Assembly (NCBI RefSeq): GCF_000372725.1 | Contig: NW_005200063.1 | Coordinates: 64,829-128,828 of the forward strand | Origin: Emiliania huxleyi CCMP1516 | Lineage: Eukaryota > Haptophyta > Isochrysidales > Noelaerhabdaceae | DNA length: 64,000 nt | Direction: 5' to 3' | Notes under the pieces: generated by a model | Seen by the model: the letters and a program-made list of their open reading frames with translations, nothing else | Database searches by the model: none | Told to the model about the DNA's origin: nothing | Made by a program: the position numbers and the translations under genes | Part shown: positions 23,348 to 34,969 of the stretch, piece after piece | Numbering within the stretch: the stretch's first letter is position 1 | Layout of the letters: every line of letters begins with the position of its first letter

Positions 23348-25730
23348 TCAGCTCGGCGGTGCCTCTGTCGGCGAGGCGCCGCTCGCCGCGCCCGAGGCGA
23401 GCCCTTGCCCGGCGAGCGAGGCGCTGGGGCGGAGGCGGGAGGAGAGCTGGCTCGCGAGCCCTCGGCCGGCGCCTGCCAGCTCGGCGAGCGCCGCTGCGGC
23501 GGAGGCTGCGCCCTCGACGCCGCGGGAGAGAAGGGCCGCGAGGCCGGTGCGCCTGGGCGGCTTTGCGCGCACGAGCAGCACCGCGGCGTCTGCGGAGCGG
23601 GTGCGCAGGTACGCGTCCGCGGTGCAGAGTCCGTCGACGAGCCCTTGGTCGAGGGCGTGCAGAGCGAGCCACGACTCGCCCGTCGCCACCGCCTGCGGGG
23701 GGGGCGTGTCGTGGACGTGTCGTGGACGTGTCGTGGACGTGTCGTGGACGTGTCGTGGACGTGTCGTGGACGTGTCCCCGCGAGAGAAGGCCTCTCCCGC
23801 CGCGAGGCACCTCGATGTCGAGCGAGGGGCGGTTGGTAGAGACGTGCACCTGCGGGGGAGGAGGAGGGACACGTCCCGGACACGTCCATGGAGCCGGACC
23901 GGTTCCGAGTGCGGGTCGCCTTGAAGGCGGCGTGGATGGCGTCGATCTCCTCCTGGTACTTTTGCAGCCCCTCGGGCGTGTTTGGCTCGAACTGCTGCAG
24001 CGACCGCTTGAAGCGCCCCGACGTCCTCTGGACGACCTCGACGCCCGCCCGCTCGAGCACCTGCGGCCGGGCGGGGGAGGGCTCGAGGAGGAGGAGGCCT
24101 CGAGGAGGAGCCCAGCTGGAGGAGCCGGGAGGGCGGTCCGGCCCCCGCGGGCTCCGTGCGGGCGAACCGGCTTGTGCACGTTTGGGCTCCTATACGATAT
24201 TCTATCCTCTTGCATGATAGCGCAGTGAGATTGCCTTGTGCACGTTTGGGCTCCCGCCGACGACTCCGATGGAGCCGACGTACGCGAACGGGGCGGCGAG
24301 GAGCTTGTCGGCGACGCAGGCCATCATGTACCCGCCTGAGGGGAGAGGGGCGGCGTCTCGGCAGGCGCGTCCCTGCTGCGCAGGTCTGCGGCGGCAGCCG
24401 AGTGCGCCGCTCGCAGCGACCAGGTCGACGCACGCCGTGGTTGGCAGCCCTGCGGAGCGGAGGCGGCCGAGCTGCGAGGCCGCGAGGCCGTAGTCGCTCA
24501 CTGGTCCGCCTGGAGGACATGTCCAGGACACGTCCATCACCTCTCCCGCAGAGACTCTGCCGTAGTCGCTCACGCGCGCCCGGCGACGTGATCCGCACGA
24601 CCACCTCGTCGTACGGGCTCGCCGTCGCTAGCAGGAAGGACACCTGCGGCTCTGACTCACGTCAGCACTCCTTCGCACTCCTGTCCAGAGAGGGGCGGGG
24701 CAGGGCGGGGAAGGGCGCAAGCTCGGGCCTGCGCCCGCAGAGTGTTGAGCATGTCTCGCATCAGCGGCGGTCGAGGCGGGCTTCCTGCCGCGACCGGCGC
24801 CGGCCGGACGTCCCAGTCGACGACCCACACTTTGGGGCTCAGCCGCTGGCGCACTCTCCGAGGCGAGGCGCCGGCGAGGAGCTCCTTCTCCACCTCCTCC
24901 TCCAGATTCTAAGGTTGGCGGGGAGGAGAGGCTCTCGCCTCCTCGCCACGGCTCTCTCCTCTCTCTCTCCCGGCGGCGGCCTTCATCTGTAGCGCCTTCC
25001 GCTTCTCGAGCTCTCTCTCCTCGAACTTCTCGGCGTCGGCGAGCTTCGCCTCCACCGGGCCTGCCGCCGCCGCCACGTCGCCTGTGACCTGCGCCGCGTA
25101 CTGAGGCACCACCTCAAGCTCCACGCCGGTGCCCTCGCCAGTAGCCAGGTCCCGCGGCACAGTCACCTCGAGAGCGCTCTCCTCGGGCGCGCCGCCGCCG
25201 CCGCCGCCGCCGCCCGACCCTCCCAACCGGCTCCGTGCCGATGCAGCCGCGCCCAGCCCACCCACGACGAGCGCCGCGCCGACGACGTCTGGCCCGTAGG
25301 GCAGCAGCGCGGGTGCGTGGTTCCAACCGAGCACGCCCACGCCGGCGGCGGCGGCGACCATTCCGGCGCGCGATTGCCAGCTGGACCTCACTTTCCGCGA
25401 GTCCTCGCTTTCCAGTGGCAGCAGGAGCCGCGAGTCGAGCCGGCTCGGGCTCTCACGTCCGTCGCCCAGACGCTCGGCCGGCTCGGCCGTCGACTTGGGC
25501 TCCGCCTCGCCGTCCTCACTTTCCTCGTCGTCGCCGAAGCGAATTAACGATTCTCCTTCCTCGCCGCCTTTTTCGCCGCCCTTTTCGCCGCCCTCCGGAG
25601 CGCCGACTCGCCGCAAAAAGGGCACCGACACCGGCTCTGAATCGCTAGGCGTCTTGCTGCACAGCAGCCGGCGGCCAGAGGTAGCCAGACTCGGTCGTCG
25701 CGAGGCGAATCGGAGCGCGACGCGACGCAT
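23348..25730 (-). CDS. sohB: SohB-like serine peptidase (S49, signal peptide peptidase A family)
   Basis: Membrane-associated S49 peptidase. Eight exons join exactly: 25730-24981, 24908-24735, 24643-24580, 24509-24408, 24335-24235, 24060-23920, 23849-23811 and 23692-23348, giving 571 residues. Residues 1-25 are Arg/Ser-rich with no acids (M-R-R-V-A-L-R-F-A-S-R-R), a likely mitochondrial or plastid presequence. Two hydrophobic stretches follow at about 125-170. The peptidase domain shows V-V-D-W-D-V, I-T-S-P-G-G-P-V, the nucleophile Ser in A-A-S-G-G-Y-M-M-A, G-S-I-G-V-V-G-G-S-P-N and the partner Lys in G-R-F-K-R-S-L. Six of seven donors are GC. Introns 3 and 5 contain exon-boundary copies. I chose the ATG at 25730 over an adjacent in-frame TTG. 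Confidence 0.9.
23704..23778. repeat. 12-bp tandem repeat in SohB intron 7
   Basis: Six units of cgtgtcgtggac. Related palindromic GGACACGTCC / GGACATGTCC words occur in other introns of the window. Confidence 0.9.
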
Positions 25731-26220
25731 CAATGTGGGGCCCTGGGGAGGGCGAGCGGGAGGCGTGGCAGGGTTTCTCTTTCCTACAGGAAATTTCTCT
25801 TTTCCTCGTCACCACCTTCCTCCTCGGTGACAGACAGCTCTGAGCGCCCAGCGACGCGTGCCGGATGGAGTCCGGCCGCGGGTGACTAGGGAAGTTCGCT
25901 CAGGATGTGTGGCAGTCAGTTTGGCTGAGTGTCTTGTCTTGTGGTTCTGTGTGTCGCTCCTGTGTGACCGACTGACCGTCCGTCATCGCCCGTCTAGCGT
26001 CCACCCATACCGCGTTGGTGTCCCAGTCGTTGGTCGGACTGTGTTTCGCCTTCCCATCAATGTTCGTTTACAATTATGTGATGTGGAGTCTGGCCGCGCG
26101 GCGGGCGGCGGGACGGACGTAAGATAATGAATCGATGATGCGATCAGGCGTAACAAGCGCGATTGCACAAAGGGTGGAAGAGGGTCTGGCCACCGCGGGG
26201 CGAGGCAGGCGGTTGGCCAG
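25731..26220. other. Divergent upstream region
   Basis: Between the SohB gene (minus) and the next gene (plus). It contains a 27-bp block at 25995-26021 that recurs at 36463-36489, in the same orientation relative to its minus-strand gene. Confidence 0.5.
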
Positions 26221-27357
26221 ATGCCGCGGGATCCGCTGTGCGCGTTTGTCGGTCAGGGCGCGGCGCTGACCGCGGCGGCCTGGGCCGCGGCGGCGGCGAA
26301 CGCCGACGGCGGCGGACCATTCCAGCGGCTCGGCGAGGGCCGGGGCGCGGCGTTGCGGGAGGCGTGGACGGTGGAGGCGGTGCGCACCGTGCCCGACAAC
26401 GCGGCACGGCCCGTTTTGGATGTCTGCGGAGATTCTGTCTTAGCACACACAGTGAGTCATTCGGAGTCATTCGATGGCCAGAGTGCGATTGTGTGTGTGC
26501 GGGAGTTGGTTTGTCGCGGGAGGGAGGGGCAGGCTGCTCACCCACGTGCACCGGGCCAGTGCTTGCACTTTGAATGCCGTGGGGCTCCTGCCCGTGTCCG
26601 GGCGTGGAGATGCGAGGGTCGCCCCCCCTTGCCCCACCACTTTGTGTGTGTGGAGAAATCTACCTTACCTTACCTTACCGTGCCCGCGGAAAGGCGGGCG
26701 GCGGCGGGCGACGCCGACGAGCTGTTCACGTTCAATCAATCCGATCCCAATTCAATCAATGTGTGTGTGTGTTCAATCAAGACAGCAAACGGAATCGCCC
26801 TCGGCGCTGCTCGAGACAGTCAAGGCGAAACACTCAGGCAACCAAGGCCTGCCAGCCGAGCGAGGTGGAAGACCTGCTCAACGGGCCGGCGCTGAAGCGG
26901 CTGGCCGCCTTTTTCCAGGACACGTGGCTCTCCAAGCTGCTCGCGTATGAAAACGGGGAGTACATCTTCTCGTGCGAACAGTCCGCCGTCCTGCGGCACA
27001 ACCACCCCGAGCTTTGGGAGCTTCTGCAGCCGCACAAGGGGGCGGAGTACAGCGTTCCACTTTTGGAAGGGGCGAATGGCTTCGCCAACGACGTGGGCGA
27101 CTCGCTGCGCTTCCAGATCGACGAGAGCGGAAAGCTCGTGCCGTGCGACAACGTGAACCCTGATCCCGCAGCAGCGGCTCAAGCTTTCGTACTGCATGAT
27201 CGAGGTCGCCGAATTTTATCACGTCGCACTCCACATCGCCGCGGAGACCATGCAGTTCGCATCGCAGGATTTCGCCATGGTCTCACAGTGTGCCGGCAGT
27301 CGCCGAGCAGTGTCGCTCACACAACGAGCCGCAGCACAAGTGACTGAGGGCCAGTGA
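26221..27357 (+). CDS. Unknown protein, at least two coding blocks
   Basis: First block from an ATG at 26221: Ala-rich, then A-L-R-E-A-W-T-V-E-A-V-R-T-V-P-D-N-A-A-R-P-V-L-D. Second block from about 26863 reads S-E-V-E-D-L-L-N-G-P-A-L-K-R-L and then S-L-R-F-Q-I-D-E-S-G-K-L-V-P. From about 27172 the sensible frame changes to L-K-L-S-Y-C-M-I-E-V-A-E-F-Y-H-V-A-L-H and ends at 27357, so an indel or a very small intron is needed. The space between blocks 1 and 2 holds a dispersed repeat (26603-26679) and would be intron. I do not recognise the family; the composition of blocks 2 and 3 looks like real protein. Confidence 0.45.
26603..26679 (+). repeat. Dispersed 77-bp repeat, copy 1
   Basis: Starts cgtggagatgcgagggtcg and ends in cttac repeats. 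A near-identical copy lies at 59931-60009. Confidence 0.9.
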
Positions 27358-27725
27358 GGGCGAGCCCATCGCTGTCACAGCTGTGGCAGCCGCACAGTAG
27401 GCTGTGCCATCTGTGCAGAGCGTGTGAGCAGCAGAGGAGCTGCTCTCCAAGCTTCAGGCGCAAAAAGAGCTGCATGCCACCGAAGGCGCTGTCGAGGTTC
27501 GCCGAGCGCGGCGAAATCCGGGGACACCGTCACCGACGAGCGCGTCGGAACTCGCTGAGACCTGAGTTTGCTGTCTGACTGTACACATCAGGAGAGGTGT
27601 CCATTGTGGTTTGTGCTGTTGATTAGGTGCTGTGAAATGCCGTTGTGTTAAATGCAGCTTTACGTACGCGTCACACACATGCGTCAAAGGTACAAAGCAC
27701 CCGCCGCATAACCCCTACACACAGC
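27358..27725. other. Intergenic between convergent genes
   Basis: AT-richer than its surroundings in 27560-27720. No gene recognised. Confidence 0.5.
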
Positions 27726-28271
27726 TTACACACCGTCACCAGCGGGCCGCATGTGCTCGGGCAGCTCCACGTCGCCTCCCACCGCCTCGAGCAGCGCCTC
27801 CCTCCACCGCGCACCTCGAATGAAGGTGAAGCGCCGCGTGGTCTCCTCCGCGAGGAAGAGCGAGACGACGCGCCAGACGGCCCAGAAGACGCCGTTGACG
27901 GGCGCCACGATCACCTCTCCGAGCAGGCCGGGATAATGCTGCACGAGGGCCGGGAGGACGGCGATGGCGAGCGCCGGGTCCTGGTTGCGCACGCCCGAGG
28001 AGGACCGGTCCACCACGAGGCTGAACTGGCCTCCCGGCCCGTCCGCCACGCCGAGGTCCCGGATGGCCGCCTCGGCGTTGTAGACGACGAAGCGCCGCCA
28101 CGTCTCGGTCGGGATCTGGCCCGGGCGGTGCCGGTCCGCGAAGAAGACGGCGGTGGGTCGGCCGGCGCGGTCGCGCCCGCGCAGCCAGCGCGCCTCGCCC
28201 GCGCCCGCCGCCTCGCCGCCCGCCTCGTCGTTGTGCAGCGCGAAGAAAGTCTCGAGCGAGAGGAGAGCCAA
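27726..28271 (-). CDS. CRAL-TRIO (Sec14-like) lipid-binding domain protein, N-terminus unresolved
   Basis: Lipid-transfer or lipid-sensing domain. The visible part has R-P-T-A-V-F-F-A-D-R-H, R-F-V-V-Y-N-A-E-A-A-I-R-D, G-Q-F-S-L-V-V-D-R-S-S-S-G, L-P-A-L-V-Q-H-Y-P-G-L-L-G, I-V-A-P-V-N-G-V-F-W-A-V-W-R-V-V and L-P-E-H-M: the strand-helix order of the Sec14 lipid pocket with its helical gate. The first in-frame codon I can place is a TTG at 28271, and the helical CRAL-N segment is not seen. An upstream exon, or a start within 28272-28400, is likely. The stop is at 27726. Confidence 0.75.
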   Translation of the reverse strand: MALLSLETFFALHNDEAGGEAAGAGEARWLRGRDRAGRPTAVFFADRHRPGQIPTETWRRFVVYNAEAAIRDLGVADGPGGQFSLVVDRSSSGVRNQDPALAIAVLPALVQHYPGLLGEVIVAPVNGVFWAVWRVVSLFLAEETTRRFTFIRGARWREALLEAVGGDVELPEHMRPAGDGV

Positions 28272-30331
28272 AATCGAGCAAAGTCAGCTCCGCCTCAGCG
28301 CGTTGCACTCATAGCCCTCGCTCATCGCCACTTGCGCACGGCTGTTCGTGAGCGTGACGCAGCGCATATGCCACTCCCGGCTTCGGCGAAGTGAAGGGCG
28401 TCAGGGCTGTCAGCCAGGGGGGGCGACCCTCGTAGCGTCATCCTCGATCGTACACACACGCCGGCAGCCGATGCACCCCGACTCGCTGGTCGACACGCAG
28501 GGCTTCTGGCCTCTGCCCCACGCGCGATGCCCCACTGTGAGACCCGGTCGCCCCACACCAGCAGCCTTTGCACACCATAGTTCGGCAAAACTCCACGCGC
28601 GAAATGGATCGCAGCTAGAGCAAGTGGACCAACTTGCGCAAGGCTCTAGTCGCCGCTGCCCATCGCGGAGCCCAAACCCTCGTCTCAGAGCCGATACTGC
28701 GACTCATCGCTCGGAAGGGGACCGGTCTAGGCCCGAGTAGGTGCTATCAGTCGGCTACATGCCGCTTGCCGCGGCTCCTAGGTCGACGAAACGCTCGCGC
28801 TTCACCCTCCCCCCCCTCTGACGATAGGTGCCTGCGTCGCGCGCTCACCGGCAGAGAGGCACACGGCGGGCGATGGCGGCGCGCGGCGACGCTCCTGACT
28901 CAATGGAAGGTCGCCCACATACCCACCCTCACCACAACGCCGTAGGCGGGTCGAGACTGCCCTCCACCCGCTCGCGCTTGCCTCCCCTACCCGACCGGTT
29001 CGGCTCGCTCTAGATGGCGGCCGACACACCTTCACTGCTGCGCTTCTGCCCGCGACAGCGGCGCCTGAGCGCGTGGGCTGCGAGGCCCCTCGGGGCGGCC
29101 CGCGGGGCGGCGGGAGAGAGCTCTCCCGCCGTCGTGGCGCACCATATCACCCGTAGACGCCTCTTTATAGTCGCCTTTTAGCACCTCCTCTCTACACGCC
29201 GCCGAGTAGACCCCGCCGCACCGCATCGCCGCCCCCTTCCCTGCCCCGTCGCCCTCCTGAGCTCTCCCCCCTTCGCTCCAGCCACTCACAGGACGGCTGG
29301 GCCATCGGCCCGCGTGACAGGCGCCCGGGACGGCCGGGGAGCGGCTCCGTATTTTGAGCCCTCTCGGGCCACCCTCGCGCGCGTCCACCGGCCGGCAGAG
29401 CACCGCTTGGGCGACTCAGACGGCCCGCCCGACCAGCGCCCTCGATCGTGCCGCGGCCACGGCGTCAGTGGCGGGCTGGGGGGGGCAGACGGCGTCCGCG
29501 CACCCCTCGTGGGGGTGACCACCGCTCTCCTCTCACCTCTCCCCCCCCGCCCGTGGCACCCCACGCACGTCCCTCCTCAGGGGCGCAAGGCGGCACGTTC
29601 AACGCTTGCCTCGGGCCACCTCGCCATCACGCCCGCCGCCTCGACCAAGGAGGTGGCCTCGGCGGCCCAGACGAAGCCCGTGCGGCTCGTTTGGGAGCCG
29701 CGCGCCGTCCCTCTCTCGCCCGCGCTGCTCGCCACGCCGAAGCCCATCGTGCCTCGTGTTGTCAGCGTGACTTTTAATTCCTTTTGCCAGGGCTCGGCTC
29801 CTGAGATGTTGGGCGATCTTGAGTCGGCCGTCGTGCGTCGAGGCGGCGGAGGAGACGCGAGCGGGATGAGGTGGCGGCGATGGCGGAGGCGCGGCTGCTG
29901 CTGGCTGAGCTGGATGCCCTGAGGGGAGAGCTGGGGCGACCCCATGGGCGTGGCGCGAAAAGGCGCGGTGAAGCGCGGTGTGGTGCAGTGTGGGCCTTGG
30001 GCTGAGCACAGTTTTCCGGAAAACAAAAAGGAATACAGAGGGTCCCCAGCACTTTGCGTTTCCGGAAATTTCCAGGGAAAACAGAGGGTGTTTGGTGCTC
30101 CATTCTGGAAACTCGCTGTTTTCCCTGAGTCTGAGAGCTGGTCTGGGGCAAAATCTGAGGCAAAATTGATCACGCTTCAGTACCACGGTCGACGCACGAC
30201 GCGGTACATCATACCTACCTCGCTAGCTAGGAGCCCGAACCCTGTCGTGTGAGAGAGTTTGTGTTGTCGTGTGCGGTGGGCGCCAGGAATTCCCCAGGCA
30301 CGGCAAACCGGCGGTTCGTTGCCGACCCCAT
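28272..30331. other. 2-kb region with no supported gene
   Basis: Several medium ORFs exist in all frames. The best, plus strand 29314-29922, has a patch K-P-V-R-L-V-W-E-P-R-A-V-P-L-S-P-A-L-L but no domain. At 29990-30170 there is a distinctly AT-rich stretch with ttttccggaaaac and related words that looks inserted. No tRNA or rRNA seen. Confidence 0.45.
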
Positions 30332-31297
30332 ATGACGACCGCGGCCGCACGGGTGCTCTCCGACGTCGACCTCCTCACTATCATCGCCGAAAAGGTTCGC
30401 ATCGTCGAGACGGCCGACCGCAGCGGCTGCTGGGACCAGGCGAGCCTGCTCCGTGTGTTTCGCTTCGCGCTCACGTGCCGCGCAGCTTCTATGGCCGTTG
30501 CTGTGGCGGCGCGCGAGTGGCGCATCCTCTTGGCCACTCGTGTCGTGCCATTCGCAGCAGCAATCTGCTATGGAGCGGCGGCAACGGCTGGCGGCGGTGC
30601 GCTCGTGTTGGTTGGATGTGCCATGGACATGTCTGTCTCGACGCACCCTCCCGACAGACTTTTGTCCACCCTCGCGGCGGATATTCTGCTCAGCGCGAAA
30701 CTCAGAGACCCGCGTGGAATGACCACGGACGGCGACTTCCTGTACGTGATCGAGCCCCTTCAAGAAAGCGTCACCCTGATCCGACTCGACGACCGGGAGC
30801 GCGTGCGCACGTCGCCGACCTTGGGCTTCGGTGCCGGCCCCGGGGTCATCACTCGTGCGTGCACAGTCGCCGGCTCGTCGCTCTTTGTGTGCGACCCGTA
30901 CGGCAACCGCGTCCACATCCTCGACAAGACGACCCTCGCGCACGCACACGACTTTGGGCACCCGCGCATCGATCGGCCGACCAGCGTCGCCGCTGCGGCC
31001 GGCAAAGTCTTTGTCGGCAACCGTGGCGGTGCGCTCCTCGTGTTCGAAGCGGACGGAACATTCGTGCGGGTGCTGCTGCAGTGCGAGCGAGATGTCCGCG
31101 CGCTGGCCATCGCGCCGGACGGCCAGCATCTCTTCGTGGCGACTGGTTCGTGGCTGCAGGTGCTCAGCGTGCAAGACTGGAAGACCCGGCAGGCGCTGAA
31201 GACGGACGGCCCCCTCGATGAGCTCTGCGTCGACATCACAGGCCGGGTGCAGGGCTTTGGAAGGTTTCGTGCGCAGTCGTTTGAGTGGCGCGTTTGA
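30332..31297 (+). CDS. Beta-propeller (NHL/SMP-30-like) protein with helical N-terminus
   Basis: Intronless 321-residue ORF from the ATG at 30332. Residues 1-70 (V-L-S-D-V-D-L-L-T-I-I-A...L-R-V-F-R-F-A-L-T-C-R-A-A) resemble an F-box-like helical segment. From about residue 110 there are repeated blade units: D-P-R-G-M-T-T-D-G-D-F-L-Y-V-I, A-G-S-S-L-F-V-C-D-P-Y-G-N-R-V, A-A-G-K-V-F-V-G-N-R-G-G-A and A-I-A-P-D-G-Q-H-L-F-V-A-T-G. That is the pattern of a four- to six-bladed propeller. If the F-box is real it would be an SCF substrate adaptor; this is inference. The lack of introns is unlike its neighbours. Confidence 0.65.
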   Translation: MTTAAARVLSDVDLLTIIAEKVRIVETADRSGCWDQASLLRVFRFALTCRAASMAVAVAAREWRILLATRVVPFAAAICYGAAATAGGGALVLVGCAMDMSVSTHPPDRLLSTLAADILLSAKLRDPRGMTTDGDFLYVIEPLQESVTLIRLDDRERVRTSPTLGFGAGPGVITRACTVAGSSLFVCDPYGNRVHILDKTTLAHAHDFGHPRIDRPTSVAAAAGKVFVGNRGGALLVFEADGTFVRVLLQCERDVRALAIAPDGQHLFVATGSWLQVLSVQDWKTRQALKTDGPLDELCVDITGRVQGFGRFRAQSFEWRV

Positions 31298-31528
31298 ATC
31301 ATGAGTAGCGCGACGTGCGGTGACGGTGGGTGTGGTCACGAACATGTGCTTTCTCTCGTTTTTTAATGTTCCATGCGCGGTGGCGGCGCGACCGCCCGGA
31401 CCGGACTCCGCGTGCACGGTAAGATAGTGCGGCAAATAGACGGCGCCGCTAACTAACAGCTCGTGTGGTCCAGAGTCAACAGTCATGCGCGATCGGGGCG
31501 CGATGCCGAGCGGTGTCGCCGCGTGTGA
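31298..31528. other. Short intergenic region between convergent genes
   Basis: Presumed 3' UTRs; no features recognised. Confidence 0.5.
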
Positions 31529-34500
31529 CTACTTGCAGAGCTTGGCCAGCCCGCGCTCCATCCGGTCCATCGCCTCCTGCAGCGCCTCCATCGACGTGGC
31601 GTACGAGATGCGCACGCAGCCGGGCGCGCCAAAGCCGGCGCCGGGCACGAGGGCGAGATGCTCCTCGCGCAGCAAGTAGTCGCACCTGCCGCCGCGGGGT
31701 GGGGGTGGGGGGGGGGGGAGAAGAGACGGGTCGGCGAAGGAGAGGAGAGGGAGCGAGGGCCGGGCGGCGGCGCGGCACGCACAGCGAGGTCGAGTCGTGC
31801 GGCGCGGCGCCCGAGGGGGCCGTGCGGCCGTAAAAGGCCGAGACGGTGGGGAAGACGTAAAACGCGCCCTGCGGCACCGGGCAGCTCACGCCGGCCATGC
31901 CTCGCAGCCGGCCGACCACGTAGTCGCGCTTGCGCCGGAAGTTTGCGGTGGCGGCCTCCGCAAAGGCGCCGTGCGCGTGCGTGACGGCGGCGACGCCCGC
32001 GTGCTGTGCGATCGAGGAGGGGCAGGACGTGTTGTTGCCCTGCACCTTTGCCATCGCCTTGATGGCGCCGTGCGGGCCGCAGACGTAGCCGAGCCGGAAG
32101 CCCGTCATCGCCGCCCCCTTGGAGAAGCCGTTGACGGTGAGGGTGCGCTCGTACATCCCTTCCAGCGTCGCGAAGGCCACGTGCGGCTCGTCGTACGCTA
32201 TGAGCTCGTAGATCTCGTCGGCGAGGACGACGACCTGCAGACGGCGAGAGGCAGCCGAGATCTGGCCGAGAGGCGGCCGAGAGGCGACCGAGATCTGGCG
32301 GAAACCGAGATCCGGCAGAGGTCCAGCCGAGATCTGGCCGAGATCTGGGCCGAGGGCGGAGCGGGGTCGGGCGGCGAGGGCGATGGCCTGCGGGTGGCGC
32401 CGCAGCACCGCCGCGACGCCCTCGAGGGCGGCGCGCGGGAGCAGAGCGCCGGTCGGGTTGGACGGGTTGCAGAGGATGAGCATCCTAGCAGGGCAGGAGG
32501 AGGCTCTTGCCTGGCTGTGGGGTGGGCTGGGGCAAGCTGGGGCAGGCTGTGGGGCGGGAGGGGCGCCTCGTCTTCGGCGTGATGGCCGCCTGCGAGGGAC
32601 GTGTCTCGGGACGTGTCTCGGACGTGTCTCGGGCAGCGTCGTCCTCGGCGCGTGGGAGGCCGCCTCGAGAGCGGCGGGCTGCAGCACGTACTCCTCCTCG
32701 GCGCGCGTCTCGAGCAGCACGGCCGTCGCGCCACAGAGCTGAGGGATGCCTGCGGGACATGTCGCGCACCACGTCATGGCCGTGTCCGGCACACGCGCCG
32801 CGCAGCTGGGCGGTGCCGAGGTGCGACGGCCAGTACGGCGTCGGCACGATGATCTCGTCGCCTGTGGCGTCAAGAGGACGCGTCCTGGACATGTCGCAGC
32901 GCGGCGTCGGCGCGGTGACGTCGCCGCCTGGGTTGCACAGCGCGAGCACAGCCTGCAGGATCGCCTGCTTCGCGCCGCAGCAGCAGACCACCTGCGACGG
33001 CTCGTACTTGAGGCCCTTCCGGCGGAGCAAATCGTCGCACACGGCGGAGCGCAGCTCGTGCGACCCCGCCAGCGCGGTGTACTTGACCTTGCCCTCGCGC
33101 AGCGCCTCGTGCGCCGCCTCCATCACCTCGGGCGGAGGCGAAAAGTCGGGCTCGCCGACCGAGAGGGAGATGACGGGCTTGCCCTGCCGCTTGAGCTCGA
33201 TGGCGAGATCCGAGATGGCGACCGTCGCCGACGCGGGCATCGCCGCGACGGTGCGCGAGATTGCAATCTCACCGGCCGGCGCAGGCGGCGCCGCGCCGAA
33301 GTCGAGTATCTCGCGCCGGAGCTCGGAGAAGGCGGCGCCTACGGGACGGCTCCGAGGAGCTGCGGGGGGGGTCCGGAAGGTGTCCCGCCGGGGTGGGGAG
33401 GAGAAGAGGCGCCGAACTGGTCCATCATGTCGTTCGAGTTTGCGTTGTGCGAGTAGAGCGCGTAGAAGAGGTCGAACGAGTCGCGGCACCTGTCCACACT
33501 CCAGCCGCTGTGAAGAGACGCCGTTCACGCGCGCAGAAGAGGCCGAGCGAGGGCGGTGCGCGCGTGTTGTCGACGAGCTGGAGCAGCGCCTTGAAACCCT
33601 GCGTCGCGATCGGCGACGGCTGCAGCTGCAGCTTGGAGAGGAGTCTGCCGGTGAGGTGCGTCACGAACTGCGACGCGGCGGCGAGCGCGTCGTGTCGCTC
33701 GCACGACAGCTTGACCATCTGGCAGCCTAGCACACAAGGCGCCCGCTCAATCGACAGCCGTCCAGCGCCCCGCACGACAGCTTGGCCACCCGGCAGCCTT
33801 CGTCTTCGAAGAGGGCGAGCGCGCGCGCGGCTCGGTGGTAGTCTGCGACGCGCACCTGCTCGCAACAAGAGGCGACGTCCGGAGGCGCCGTTCACAGCGC
33901 CGCGGCAGTCGGCGGCGTCCGGCGCGGCGCGCGCCTGGTCGTAGACGCAAGGCAGGCCCTGCCAGCCGTGCCGCCCAGAGTCGGGCCCGAACATGGGGTG
34001 GGTGCACAGCACGTCGGCGGTCGGGGGCAGCACGGCGAGCATTGTCTGCTTGGCGTGCGCCTTGACGGAGAGGACGTCTACCACAAGCGCCTGACACGGG
34101 CGCGTCGCGGGCGCGTCGCGCCCACGCCCACCGCCGCTCGCTTCACAGACCCCTCCGCCGCAGGCCGCGCGCCTTTTCGAGCAGCGGCGCGGGCAGCGCG
34201 CGCAGCACCTTCTCGAACGAGAGGATCGAGGTTGCGACGAAGAGCACGTCCACGCTCAGCTCGGACAGCGCCGCCGCGTCTGGCACCCACGCCACCCCCA
34301 TGCCCGCCGCCGTCTTCGCGTAGTCACCGCGCGAGTGAGCGAAGACAGCGTGGCCGCGCCCGACCCAGCGGCGGGCGAGGAACTGGCCGAAGGTTCCGAA
34401 GCCGACGATGCCGACGCGGAGCCGCGTGGCTGGCCCGTGCGACACGCGCGCGCCGGAGGAGGCGGGCGGAGAGGCGTCGGTCTGCGGCGATCCGTCGGCG

Positions 34501-34883
34501 GGGCGCAGCACGAGCCCGTTTTGCGGGTAGCAGCCGAGCACCTGGGGGAGGGGAGTGGGGGGGGGAGGGGTCACGGGGGGGGGGGGGGCCTTGACGCTCG
34601 CCCTCGCTGCGGCATCCGAGCACCGAGACGCTCGAGCACATCTCGCGCAAGTGGCGGAGCGCCTGACCNNNNNNNNNNNNNNNNNNNNNNNNNNNNNNNN
34701 NNNNNNNNNNNNNNNNNNNNNNNNNNNNNNNNNNNNNNNNNNNNNNNNNNNNNNNNNNNNNNNNNNNNGCAAGGGGCAGGAGAGGCGGGAGAGGGTGTCG
34801 GCAGAAGGAGCGGAGCGGGCGCAGGCAGCTGTCAGCGCGGAGAGAGAGAGAGAGAGAGAGGGAGAGAGGGAGAGAGAGGGAGG

Positions 34884-34969
<86 letters not shown>

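Noticed and set aside
29314..29922. 202-codon ORF
   Set aside because: No recognisable domain and the composition of a chance GC-rich frame; mentioned only in the region note.
30332..31297. Viral origin of the intronless beta-propeller gene
   Set aside because: Lack of introns alone is not enough; no viral hallmark gene is nearby.
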